From: a bacterium
Lineage (GTDB): Bacteria > Planctomycetota > J058 > JAJDCP01
Length of the DNA: 52,323 nucleotides
Assembly (NCBI GenBank): GCA_030428695.1
Contig: JAUIEM010000004.1
Span: 1 to 52,323, forward strand
Direction of reading: 5' to 3'
The stretch's first letter is position 1. Each line of letters begins with the position of its first letter. Below the pieces are notes generated by a model that worked only from the letters and a program-made list of their open reading frames with translations, was not told the origin of the DNA and searched no databases. This document shows positions 41,795-49,274 of the stretch, piece by piece. Made by a program: the position numbers and the translations under genes.

Positions 41795-42448
41795 ATGAGC
41801 GACGAAAGCTACGGCGAGATCATCTCGTCGAAGGTCATCAAGGACAACCCGGTCTTCACCCTGATGCTCGGGCTGTGTCCGACGCTGGCCGTCACGACGA
41901 CCCTGGAGAACGGCTTCTGGATGTCGATCGCGGCGACCGGCGTGTTGCTGATCACCAACACCTCGGTCAGCCTCGTGCGGAACTACATCCCCAAAGATGT
42001 GCGCATCCCGTGCTTCATCACGGTGATCGCCGCCGCCGTCACGACCGTGCAGCTGATCATCAAGGCGGCCTCCCCCGAGCTCGACGCCGCGCTCGGTATC
42101 TTCATCCCGCTGATCGTCGTCAACTGCTTCATCCTCGGGCGCGCCGAGGCCTTCGCCTCGAAGAACACGCCGTTCGCCGCGATGGCCGACGCGATCGGGA
42201 TCGGGATCGGCTTCGCCTTCGCCCTGTGCAGCATCTCCGCCGCCCGCGAGCTGCTCGGCAGCGGCAAGCTCTGGGGCATGGCGGTGGTGCCGATGCCGGG
42301 CTGGATGCCGAGCGTCGAGCCCGCGGCCGTGCTCGTGATGGCGCCGGGAGGCTTCATCGTCGTCGGGCTGATCATGATGGTGCTCAAGGCCCGTATGGTG
42401 CGGAAGGCCCAGCAGGACTTCGCGGCCGCCATGACAGAAGAGATATAA
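41795..42448 (+). CDS. rnfE: Rnf electron-transport complex subunit E
   Basis: RnfE is one of the paired membrane subunits of the ion-pumping ferredoxin:NAD+ oxidoreductase. The 217-residue protein starts at ATG 41795 (AGGAGGGGAG upstream) and has the family motifs NPVFTLMLGLCPTLAVTT (18-35) and LGIFIPLIVVNCFILGRAEA (100-119), and about six spans. Cys28 and Cys111 are the positions that, with the RnfA pair, hold the intramembrane iron-sulfur centre in Rnf/Nqr complexes. NqrD is the closest alternative, but the GIFIPLIVVNC block is of Rnf type. The other subunits (rnfB, C, D, G) are not in this window. Confidence 0.9.
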   Translation: MSDESYGEIISSKVIKDNPVFTLMLGLCPTLAVTTTLENGFWMSIAATGVLLITNTSVSLVRNYIPKDVRIPCFITVIAAAVTTVQLIIKAASPELDAALGIFIPLIVVNCFILGRAEAFASKNTPFAAMADAIGIGIGFAFALCSISAARELLGSGKLWGMAVVPMPGWMPSVEPAAVLVMAPGGFIVVGLIMMVLKARMVRKAQQDFAAAMTEEI

Positions 42449-42490
42449 TCATCTGACATTCCGGAGACAGAACCAGGGAGTAATGGTGTC

Positions 42491-43189
42491 ATGGAAGGGA
42501 ATTTCCTAGCACAGCTCGCGATCATCGCAGTCAGCGTGATCTTCGTGAACAACTACGTGTTCGCGAAGTACCTCGGCCTGTGTCCGTTCATCGGTGTCTC
42601 CAAGAGCACCGACTCGGCCTTCGGCATGGGGATGGCCTGCTGCTTCGTGATGACGCTCGCGTCGATCATCTCGTGGTCCATCCAGGCCTTCTTCCTCGCG
42701 CCGACGAAGTACAACGTGTTCTACAACGTCGCCGCGTGGGTCGGCAGCGATGTCGAGCCGGCCAACTTCGACCTGACGCTCGGCCTGCAGACGATCACGT
42801 TCATCCTGTCGATCGCTTCGCTGGTGCAGATCGTCGAGGTGGCGCTGAAGAAGCTCAGCCCGACCCTGTACGAGTCGCTCGGCGTCTACCTGCCGCTGAT
42901 CACGACGAACTGCGCGATCCTCGGCGTCGCGATCCTCAACGTACAGCAGGACCTGAGCCGCGAGGTGATGGCCTCGGACCAGTTCAGCCTCGCGACCTCC
43001 TTCCTCAGCTCGTCGTGGCGCGGGCTGATGGCCGGTGTCGGCTTCACGATGGCGATCCTGCTGATGAGCGGCATCCGCGAGCGGCTCGAGTTCCTCAATC
43101 TGCCGCCCTCGATCGCGGGCGCGCCGATGGCCTTCGTCTGCACCGGTTTCATGTCCCTCGCCTTCATGGGCTTCGCTGGAGTCGTCTGA
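42491..43189 (+). CDS. rnfA: Rnf electron-transport complex subunit A, with insertions
   Basis: The partner of RnfE. Motifs are FAKYLGLCPFIGVSK (24-38), LYESLGVYLPLITTNCAILG (126-145) and GIRERLE near the C-terminus; Cys31 and Cys141 match the iron-sulfur ligands. At 232 residues it is about 40 longer than usual (~193): extra residues sit in the loop at about 71-97 (NVFYNVAAWVGSDVEPANFD) and at about 152-170 (QQDLSREVMASDQFSL). Both lie between spans, so they probably extend loops outside the membrane. It follows rnfE by 42 bases. Confidence 0.9.
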   Translation: MEGNFLAQLAIIAVSVIFVNNYVFAKYLGLCPFIGVSKSTDSAFGMGMACCFVMTLASIISWSIQAFFLAPTKYNVFYNVAAWVGSDVEPANFDLTLGLQTITFILSIASLVQIVEVALKKLSPTLYESLGVYLPLITTNCAILGVAILNVQQDLSREVMASDQFSLATSFLSSSWRGLMAGVGFTMAILLMSGIRERLEFLNLPPSIAGAPMAFVCTGFMSLAFMGFAGVV

Positions 43190-43195
43190 GCTGCG

Positions 43196-43211
43196 CCGCG
43201 ACGTATCGCGG
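43196..43211. other. Hairpin after rnfA
   Basis: CCGCGA-CGTA-TCGCGG, perfect 6-bp stem seven bases after the rnfA stop. There is no T-tract; it may be an RNA processing or stability element inside the operon. Confidence 0.4.
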
Positions 43212-43249
43212 TCCTGCTACGGGCAGAGAGTACTTAGGAGGATGCCGTG

Positions 43250-44029
43250 ATGCTTCGAACGCTCACAATCCTGATGATGTTCGTCGGCGCGGCGTGCGCG
43301 CAGGTCAGTGACGAGGTCGAGGAGGCTCTGCGCGTCCTCGAGGACACCGACATCGATCCGATGCCCCTGGTGTTCGACGCCCAGCAGCCGTTCCGCATCG
43401 TCGTCGGCCAGGGCAACCACCGCCACGACGTGTTCTGGGTCCTGCCCTACTACCTCGAGAACACCGGCTCGAGCGACCACAAGTTCTTCCTGACGATCAC
43501 CGGCGAGTCCGACAAGGGCGTCACCTACCGGGACAACCAGTACGGCCTCGTCTACGAGAAGATCCGCACCTACCTCAGCCTGCGCGAGCAGGACGTGCTG
43601 TGGTGGAATCCCGACGTCACGATGGCCCACAACCGCGAGCGCGCCCGCCTGTCGACCGACGTGCCCCTGGTCGAGTTGGCCGAGCCCGGCGACGAGGATC
43701 CGACCGATCCGCCCTTCGCCGCCCCGGAGGACGACTTCCCCATCGAGCTCAACCTGCCGACGATCGAGGCGGGGGAGCGCGTGTATTGCGTCGCCGTCTT
43801 CCGCAACCTCGACCGGGAGATGGACCGGCTGGTGATCACGGTGAAGGGCCTCGCGAAGGTCCGCAGCATCGAGAAAGTCGATGACCACGTCCGCCGCGTC
43901 ACCGAGAGTGTGCTACAATTGACCTACGAGCGGCCTGGTGATGAGTTCTACACCCTGAGCGACTATGTGCGCTTCGTCAAACAGGAATGGGTGGAGCACT
44001 CGATGGAGTACCGGACAGATCTCAGGTGA
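43250..44029 (+). CDS. Secreted hypothetical protein
   Basis: A 259-residue protein with signal peptide MLRTLTILMMFVGAACAQ. ATG 43250 is eight bases from AGGAGG; GTG 43247 is an equal alternative. The body is beta-rich with an Ig-like look (FFLTITGESDKGVTYRDNQYG, RVYCVAVFRNLDREMDRLVITVKG), and ends in a conserved-looking charged helix. No known family recognised. It lies 60 bases after rnfA and four bases before the next gene, so probably belongs to the rnf transcription unit. Confidence 0.72.
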   Translation: MLRTLTILMMFVGAACAQVSDEVEEALRVLEDTDIDPMPLVFDAQQPFRIVVGQGNHRHDVFWVLPYYLENTGSSDHKFFLTITGESDKGVTYRDNQYGLVYEKIRTYLSLREQDVLWWNPDVTMAHNRERARLSTDVPLVELAEPGDEDPTDPPFAAPEDDFPIELNLPTIEAGERVYCVAVFRNLDREMDRLVITVKGLAKVRSIEKVDDHVRRVTESVLQLTYERPGDEFYTLSDYVRFVKQEWVEHSMEYRTDLR

Positions 44030-44033
44030 CTGT

Positions 44034-44345
44034 TTGATCGATTCCGACTGTAGAGACTTCTTCAAGTCCCTTTCACCCGAGGACAGGCTCCTTCTCGATC
44101 TCCGCGACGAGCTCTACGACGGCTCGTGGAAAGAGATGGAAACCGACCTGCAGGACCGGCTCGCTGGACGCCCCTATGTCTTTCGTCTCATCAACCGGAT
44201 CGAAGACGACCTGCAACGGATCCGCCGGCTGGGTGGGTTCGAGCAGCGCCACGGCATCGACCTCCGCAAGATCGCCGAGGCGATCGAGGACGAGAGCCGG
44301 GCCGGCGAAGACGCCAGCGCCAGCGCGGACACAGGCGCGGCCTGA
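44034..44345 (+). CDS. Small charged hypothetical protein (TTG start)
   Basis: A 103-residue acidic, helical protein. The frame is open upstream inside the previous gene, but TTG 44034, preceded by AGGTGA (which holds the previous stop), is the likeliest start and implies translational coupling. Motif-like stretches FFKSLSPEDRLLLDLRDEL and PYVFRLINRIEDDLQRIRRL look well folded; the tail is Ala/Asp-rich. Function unknown. Confidence 0.55.
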   Translation: MIDSDCRDFFKSLSPEDRLLLDLRDELYDGSWKEMETDLQDRLAGRPYVFRLINRIEDDLQRIRRLGGFEQRHGIDLRKIAEAIEDESRAGEDASASADTGAA

Positions 44346-44382
44346 GCTCCCACAACATGACCTCAACCACGGAGAGAGAACT

Positions 44383-45621
44383 ATGCGCCGCTCGCGCCTG
44401 CTGACGTCGCTCGGTCTGGTCGCCTTCCTGGCCTGCCCGCTGCTCGCCCAGGACGACTCCCGGGAGTTCGTCCGTCCCCCGAAGCCGGTCGGCGAGGCCG
44501 AGCTCGAGCCGCATCGCTTCGAGGAGCTCTGGTCCTCGTTCGTCCCGGACGTCGAGATGCGCGGGGCGTGGCTGCTCGACGACGCGATCTACATCATCTC
44601 CGAGGCGGACCAGATGATCTCGCTGTCGGCGACCGACGGCATCATCCGCTGGATCGTCGACCTGCCCCGCACGCCCGCGTTCAAGCCGACGATCTACAAG
44701 TACCCCGAAGAGCGCAACGGCCCGCAGGCGGTCTACTACGACGAGATCTTCGTCGTCGGGCGCGACTCGGTGATGGTGATCGACAAGGAGGTCGGGGTCC
44801 TCAAGTGGGTCAAGGACGTCGACTTCCCGATCTCCTGTCCGGCCTGGGGCTCGTTCAGCCACGTGATGGTCGGGTCGTGGAACGACCGCGTCTACGCGCT
44901 GGACAAGCGCACGGCGCAGGTGACCTGGTACTTCCTGACCAACGGTGACCTGCAGGTGCCCGGCAGCTCGATCGAGGGGCTGACCTTCGTGCCGAGCATG
45001 GACGGCAACGTGTACATGTTCGATCCGTCCAACGGGGAGCGGAAGGCGACGATCGAGACCCTCGACTCGATCTCCTGCACCCCGATCTACCACCAGTACA
45101 AGGCCTACGTCGGCTCGGATGACTACTCGGTCTACTGCTTCGACGGTCGCGGCTTCGATCGGCGCGCCGCCGCCCTGTGGGACTTCCCGGCCGGCGCTCC
45201 CGTCGACGGTCCGATCCTGGTCTTCCCCGCCCGCACCGGCTGGTATCGGGAGCAGCTGCTCAACAAGGTCTACTTCACCACGGCGGAAGACCAGCTGTTC
45301 GCCGTCCACTCCGAAGACGACATCGACAAGAAGTTCCAGATGGGCGATCAGGCCTGGGTGGTCGACGGTGTCGAGCAGGTCCTCGCCCGGGGCTACGACA
45401 ACATCTTCGTGCGCGACACCGAGAACCGGCTGATGGCGATCGAGGACGCGACCGGCCAGGTGCAGTTCACCGACTCCTTCGTCCAGGCCGCCGACTACTT
45501 CTTCACGAACACCGTGCTGCCGGACCGGAAGGCGCGGCGCGGGATCGACATGGGCGGCACGATCTTCCTCGGCTGGAAGAACGGCTGGTTCATGGGTGTG
45601 AAGGAGAAGCCCCGCTATTGA
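44383..45621 (+). CDS. Secreted PQQ-like beta-propeller repeat protein
   Basis: A 412-residue protein with a signal peptide (LLTSLGLVAFLACPLLAQ). The body has repeated blades with the pattern xxVYALDKxTxxVxW: ISLSATDGIIRWIVDL, VMVIDKEVGVLKWVKD, VYALDKRTAQVTWYF, VYMFDPSNGERKATI, LMAIEDATGQVQF, giving about seven or eight blades. Such propellers are protein-binding scaffolds (as in BamB) or dehydrogenases; no cofactor residues are clear, so a binding role is favoured. GGAGAG precedes ATG 44383. It is convergent with the anti-sigma gene. Confidence 0.85.
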   Translation: MRRSRLLTSLGLVAFLACPLLAQDDSREFVRPPKPVGEAELEPHRFEELWSSFVPDVEMRGAWLLDDAIYIISEADQMISLSATDGIIRWIVDLPRTPAFKPTIYKYPEERNGPQAVYYDEIFVVGRDSVMVIDKEVGVLKWVKDVDFPISCPAWGSFSHVMVGSWNDRVYALDKRTAQVTWYFLTNGDLQVPGSSIEGLTFVPSMDGNVYMFDPSNGERKATIETLDSISCTPIYHQYKAYVGSDDYSVYCFDGRGFDRRAAALWDFPAGAPVDGPILVFPARTGWYREQLLNKVYFTTAEDQLFAVHSEDDIDKKFQMGDQAWVVDGVEQVLARGYDNIFVRDTENRLMAIEDATGQVQFTDSFVQAADYFFTNTVLPDRKARRGIDMGGTIFLGWKNGWFMGVKEKPRY

Positions 45622-45631
45622 GCAGGCCGGG

Positions 45632-45648
45632 GCGCTGGCTACCAGCGC
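45632..45648. other. Hairpin between convergent genes, containing the anti-sigma stop codon
   Basis: GCGCTGG (45632-45638), CTA, CCAGCGC (45642-45648). The loop is the complement of the TAG stop of the minus-strand anti-sigma gene. It may be a shared transcript end, although no T-tract is present on either side. Confidence 0.4.
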
Positions 45649-46172
45649 TCCGCCGGCTCCTCTGGCTGGGCGGCGGCTGTCCCCCCGGTCAGGGCGAGCA
45701 CGAAGGCCTCCGGCAGATTCGCGGCGCGCGGCTGCGCGCGGGAGGCGGCGACCGGGGGAACCCAGACGTGCGACGGCTCGCGCTCGCGTGGCCGCTCCTC
45801 GGCCGGCCCGGCCGGCCACCCCACACACAGCAGCATCAGCGCGGCGGCGGCGATCGCCGGCCACAGGCGCAGGCGCGCCGCCAGTGGGGCGCGCCCGGGT
45901 CGGCTCCTCGGAGCGGTCCGGGCGCTGGGGGCCGCGGCCCGATCGGCGCTCTCCGCCCTCGGAGAAGGCCCTTCCGGCGGGGCCAGCGGGCCCCCGAGCA
46001 AGGCCTCGAGGCCGGCCGCCATCCGCCCGGCGGTGGCGGGTTCGGGCGCCCACGGCAGGGCCGCGGCGCACTCCGGGCAGGTCGCCGTGTGGGCGCGCAG
46101 CGCGGCCTCCTCTTCGTCGGACAACAGCCCGAGCAGGGCGTCGCGGAGCGTGGAAGCGCGGTCACAGGCCAT
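45639..46172 (-). CDS. Anti-sigma factor with zinc-binding (HCC) motif
   Basis: A 177-residue protein. The N-terminus has the HxxxCxxC anti-sigma motif (HTATCPEC, 28-35). An Ala/Pro-rich linker leads to one membrane span (about 104-122, LWPAIAAAALMLLCVGW) and a ~55-residue outer tail. It probably holds the adjacent ECF sigma factor at the membrane until a signal arrives. Its start overlaps the sigma gene's end by 11 bases, typical of sigma/anti-sigma pairs. Confidence 0.85.
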   Translation of the reverse strand: MACDRASTLRDALLGLLSDEEEAALRAHTATCPECAAALPWAPEPATAGRMAAGLEALLGGPLAPPEGPSPRAESADRAAAPSARTAPRSRPGRAPLAARLRLWPAIAAAALMLLCVGWPAGPAEERPREREPSHVWVPPVAASRAQPRAANLPEAFVLALTGGTAAAQPEEPAERW

Positions 46173-46692
46173 CGCGGCCCTCCTTGTGGCCGAGCAGCTC
46201 CCGCAGGCGTTGGCGGGCGCGGCTCAGGTCACTCCAGACGGTTCCGATCGGGAGCTCGAGCACGGCGGCGATCTCCTTGCCGGACAGGCCTTCGACGGTC
46301 TTGAGCAGCAGGATGCTGCGCTCCCGCTCGCCGAGGCGGGTCAGCGCCTGCTGCAGCCGACCGCTCTCCTCCTTGAGGATAGCGCCGCGCTCGGGCGGGT
46401 CCAGCTCCGCCGGCACGGGCTCGAGCAGCGGCAGCTCACGGCGCGCCCGGCGCCGGCGTCGGGCCTGGCGGTAGGCGATCGCGAGCACCCAGCTGAAGAG
46501 CGCCCCCGTGCCGCGGTACTGGGCGCGGCGCTCGAGGGCCAGGGCGCAGGTCTCCTGGACGGCCTCCTCGGCGCTCTCGGGGTCGAGTCCCCAGGCCCGC
46601 AGCAGGCGGAACAGGTTGCCGAGGCACGCGCGCAGCAGCTCCGGCAGGCGCGCCGCGTCGCGGCAGTCCCGCAGCGCGGGCGGGAGGCTCAC
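46162..46692 (-). CDS. ECF-type RNA polymerase sigma factor
   Basis: A 176-residue protein starting at GTG 46692. Region 2 (about 20-85) contains AEEAVQETCALALERRAQYR and GALFSWVLAIAYRQARR; region 4 (about 115-170) contains ERERSILLLKTVEGLSGKEI and LPIGTVWSDLSRARQRLREL, a helix-turn-helix for -35 recognition. Order and overlaps (GTGA with the upstream membrane gene, 11 bases with the anti-sigma gene) show a tightly coupled operon. Confidence 0.9.
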   Translation of the reverse strand: MSLPPALRDCRDAARLPELLRACLGNLFRLLRAWGLDPESAEEAVQETCALALERRAQYRGTGALFSWVLAIAYRQARRRRRARRELPLLEPVPAELDPPERGAILKEESGRLQQALTRLGERERSILLLKTVEGLSGKEIAAVLELPIGTVWSDLSRARQRLRELLGHKEGRDGL

Positions 46693-48473
46693 CGCGGGGG
46701 CTCGGCGATCGCTTCCCGGTCGAGGTCCCGCAGGGCGCGCCAGCGGGTCGCGCCGACCTCGCCGTCGCTGAGCGGCAGGATGACGCGTTCGAGGTAGTCC
46801 CGCTCCGCCCGCCAGTACACCGGCAGGCCGACGCCCGCCGTCAGGGCCAGCACGAGCAGGAAGCCGAGGGCGCTGGCCCGGAACACCGCTCCGGCACGCG
46901 TCGTGCGAGCCTCCGCGTCGAGCCGGCGCCAGGCGACCAGGCCCGCATCGAGGGCGCACAGACCCGCGCCGAGCAGGCTGGCGAGGGCGATGCTCGCCGG
47001 CGCGTTCCAGGCGAGCAGGCGGTCGGCGTTGCCGGTCCAGAACAGCGCGACGAAGCTGCCGAAGCCGAGCAACCCGAGGCTGAGCCGCGCCCGGCCGGCG
47101 CCCGGCTCGTCCGCCCGGCCGAGCAGCCCGCGCGCGCCGAGGGCGAGCAGCAGGGGCACCGCGCAGGCGAGCACGAGCGGCTGCACGAGCACGGCCCGCT
47201 GGGAGAACAGCGCGACCTGCCGGCTCGGGTGGAAGTTGTCGAAGAACAGGTAGCCCGCGACCGGCGCGAGCACCCCGTAGACCAGCAGCAGCCACAGGGC
47301 CCGGCGCGGCAGCCGCACCGGCAGCTCGGAGCGCCAGGCCCGTAGCCCCGCGAACAGCGCGCTCCACAGCACCAGCGCCGCGCCGAGCAGGCCGAGGGCG
47401 AGCACGGTGGCGGTGCGGTACTCGAGGCGCCGGCCGTACACCGAGCTGCCGCTCCAGCCGCCGACCGGCACGAGCTGGCGGTCGACCGTGCCGATGTTGC
47501 CGAGCTCCTCGCGCTTCAGGGTCTGGACGTCGCGCTCGAGCTCCTCGAGCGCGGCGATCACCCGCAGCTCGCGGGCCGCCGCCTGGGCACGGCCCGCGGC
47601 CAGCCAGGTGTCGGCCCGGGCCTGTCGCACCCAGGACTCGATCGCCAGCCCCGTCAAGAGGTCGACGAGCAGCCGCGAGCGCTCCTGGTAGCGCAGGCTG
47701 AGCGTGACGACCGCGGCCCAGGTCGCCTCGGCCTCCTCGGGCGCGTCGGCGAAGCGCGCCGCCGCCTCGGCCGCCAGCCCGGTCAGCGCGTTGTACAGCG
47801 GCCAGTGGTAGGGCGCGCCGCGGGCCACCCGCAGGGCGAACACCCGGTCCCAGCCACGCAGGGGCAGCCCGAGGCGGCGGGCGAGGGCGAGGCGGTTGGT
47901 GCGCTCGAGATGGAACTGCAGCCGGGGGAGGCCCGCCGCCGCCAGGAGCAGCCCCTGGGCCTCGGCCTGCGACGGGGGCGCGGGCGTCTCCGTGCCGGCC
48001 CCTTCGAGCAGCGCGATCGCGACCCCGAGGGGGTAGAGGGCGTTCTCCGGGTCGTGGCGGGCGCCTTCCTCCGCGGCTTCCCGCAGCTGCGGAAGGCGGG
48101 ACGGATCGCGCACGGCCGCGTCGAGCTCCCAGGTGAAGGCGGCGGCCCGCACCGCCGGATCCTCCGGGGCGGCGGCGACCGCCGCGGCGAAGCGCTCGAG
48201 TCGGGTGGCCGGGTCGCGGTCGGAGAGGGCATCCCACAAGAAGCGCTCCGCGCTGCCCGCGTCCCGGTCGGTCTGGTCGCCCGGCGTCCCGACGGACAGC
48301 TCGGCGAGCGCGCGCTCGAGCAGGTCGGGCGAGGTGCGGGCGGTGCCGAGCTCGCCGAGGGCGGCGGCGCCGGACCAGAGCGGCCCGGCCTGGACGACGA
48401 ACACCAGCCACCACAGGACCGCGCCGAGGATGGCGACCAGGAGCGCGGTGCCGACGGCGCGGAGTGGGCGCAC
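46689..48473 (-). CDS. Multi-span membrane protein with N-terminal extracytoplasmic helical domain, unknown function
   Basis: A 594-residue protein starting at GTG 48473 behind GGAGGACTC. An N-terminal span (8-28) is followed by about 320 residues of Ala/Leu/Arg-rich TPR-like helices, with VPVGGWSGSSVYGRRLEY before the second span. About six further spans lie between residues 350 and 560. No enzymatic motif is recognised. Genetic linkage between a prepilin-like gene and an ECF sigma gene suggests a sensor or envelope-assembly role (inference). Confidence 0.75.
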   Translation of the reverse strand: MRPLRAVGTALLVAILGAVLWWLVFVVQAGPLWSGAAALGELGTARTSPDLLERALAELSVGTPGDQTDRDAGSAERFLWDALSDRDPATRLERFAAAVAAAPEDPAVRAAAFTWELDAAVRDPSRLPQLREAAEEGARHDPENALYPLGVAIALLEGAGTETPAPPSQAEAQGLLLAAAGLPRLQFHLERTNRLALARRLGLPLRGWDRVFALRVARGAPYHWPLYNALTGLAAEAAARFADAPEEAEATWAAVVTLSLRYQERSRLLVDLLTGLAIESWVRQARADTWLAAGRAQAAARELRVIAALEELERDVQTLKREELGNIGTVDRQLVPVGGWSGSSVYGRRLEYRTATVLALGLLGAALVLWSALFAGLRAWRSELPVRLPRRALWLLLVYGVLAPVAGYLFFDNFHPSRQVALFSQRAVLVQPLVLACAVPLLLALGARGLLGRADEPGAGRARLSLGLLGFGSFVALFWTGNADRLLAWNAPASIALASLLGAGLCALDAGLVAWRRLDAEARTTRAGAVFRASALGFLLVLALTAGVGLPVYWRAERDYLERVILPLSDGEVGATRWRALRDLDREAIAEPPR

Positions 48474-48488
48474 GAGTCCTCCTTCGGA

Positions 48489-49142
48489 TCATTCCTCGGC
48501 GTAGCTCTCGAGCAGGTCGGAGACGACGACGTTCTCGACGACCTTCTCGAGCTCGTCCTGTTTCGTCAAGGGCAGCCACGCGACGCGCCCATCGATATAG
48601 AGGACGTTGATCCCGTCGTCAAAGCCCTGGCTGGGATCGAGGCCGTCGCCGGTCAGGTCGGCGTCCTCGTCGATGTCGATGTAGGCGGTCGCCGCGAGCG
48701 GCAGGCTCGAGCGGTTGCCGGGCTTGCGGACGCGGCGCGACCAGCCGTAGCTGCAGTTCTCCGGCAGCAGGGTGAACTCGGCCAGGGCCTCCTTGTCGTC
48801 GGGCTCGGGCATCTCCGCGGCGTGCATCAAGGCGCCCGGGGAGAGAAACAGCGCAGGGTTGTCGATCAGCTTCTCGCGCACGAGCAGCGACAGGGACATC
48901 AGCGAGCCGTCGCTGTCGTTCTCGCCGGCGATGCCGTTGCTGCCGTCCCCGTAGTGGGGGAAGAAGCGGTGGTTCTGGGCGTACATGATCCCCGCCTGGC
49001 CGATGCCGCGCAGGTTGTTGCTGTCCTCGACCTGGTTCGCGCGCTCCAGCGCTTCGAACACGGCGCCGAGCATCAGGCCGGACAGGACGCTGATGATCGC
49101 GATGACGACCAGCAGCTCGATCAGGGTAAAGGCTCTCCGCAT
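48489..49142 (-). CDS. Prepilin-like H-X9-DG protein, first gene of the sigma operon
   Basis: A 217-residue paralogue of the protein at 40708-41373. The leader MRRA and FTLIELLVVIAIISVLSG make a prepilin N-terminus with Glu at +5. The body has DSNNLRGIGQAGIMYAQN, HYGDGSNGIAGENDSDG and DGINVLYIDGRVAWLP. ATG 49142 has AGGAGG eight bases upstream. The stop is 15 bases before the membrane-protein gene, so it heads the prepilin/membrane/sigma/anti-sigma operon. A minor pilin of a secretion pseudopilus, or a surface fibre, is likely. Confidence 0.88.
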   Translation of the reverse strand: MRRAFTLIELLVVIAIISVLSGLMLGAVFEALERANQVEDSNNLRGIGQAGIMYAQNHRFFPHYGDGSNGIAGENDSDGSLMSLSLLVREKLIDNPALFLSPGALMHAAEMPEPDDKEALAEFTLLPENCSYGWSRRVRKPGNRSSLPLAATAYIDIDEDADLTGDGLDPSQGFDDGINVLYIDGRVAWLPLTKQDELEKVVENVVVSDLLESYAEE

Positions 49143-49234
49143 CGTGGTTCCTCCTCGCTCGCGGTCTGAGGGGGTAGAGAAGCGAAGCGCGCGGACCATG
49201 CAGATTTTCGTGGGATTTTTTTGGGCAGGCGCAT

Positions 49235-49259
49235 GGGCCCCGCCTTCCGGTCGGGGCCC
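49235..49259. other. Hairpin between secreted-protein and prepilin genes
   Basis: GGGCCCCG (49235-49242) and CGGGGCCC (49252-49259). A run of seven T lies on the plus-strand side at 49216-49222, which is the wrong polarity for terminating the minus-strand gene. Confidence 0.4.
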
Positions 49260-49274
49260 TGCGCGCACGGAGCG

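Noticed and set aside
41795..43189. NqrD/NqrE rather than RnfE/RnfA
   Set aside because: LGLCPTLAVTT, GIFIPLIVVNC and FAKYLGLCPFIGVSK are nearer Rnf; no nqrA/B/C/F context. The families are close, so this is a judgement.
49201..49260. Intrinsic terminator formed by the T-run at 49216-49222 and the GGGCCCCG hairpin
   Set aside because: The T-run is 5' of the hairpin on the plus strand and becomes A on the minus strand, so polarity is wrong for either neighbouring gene.
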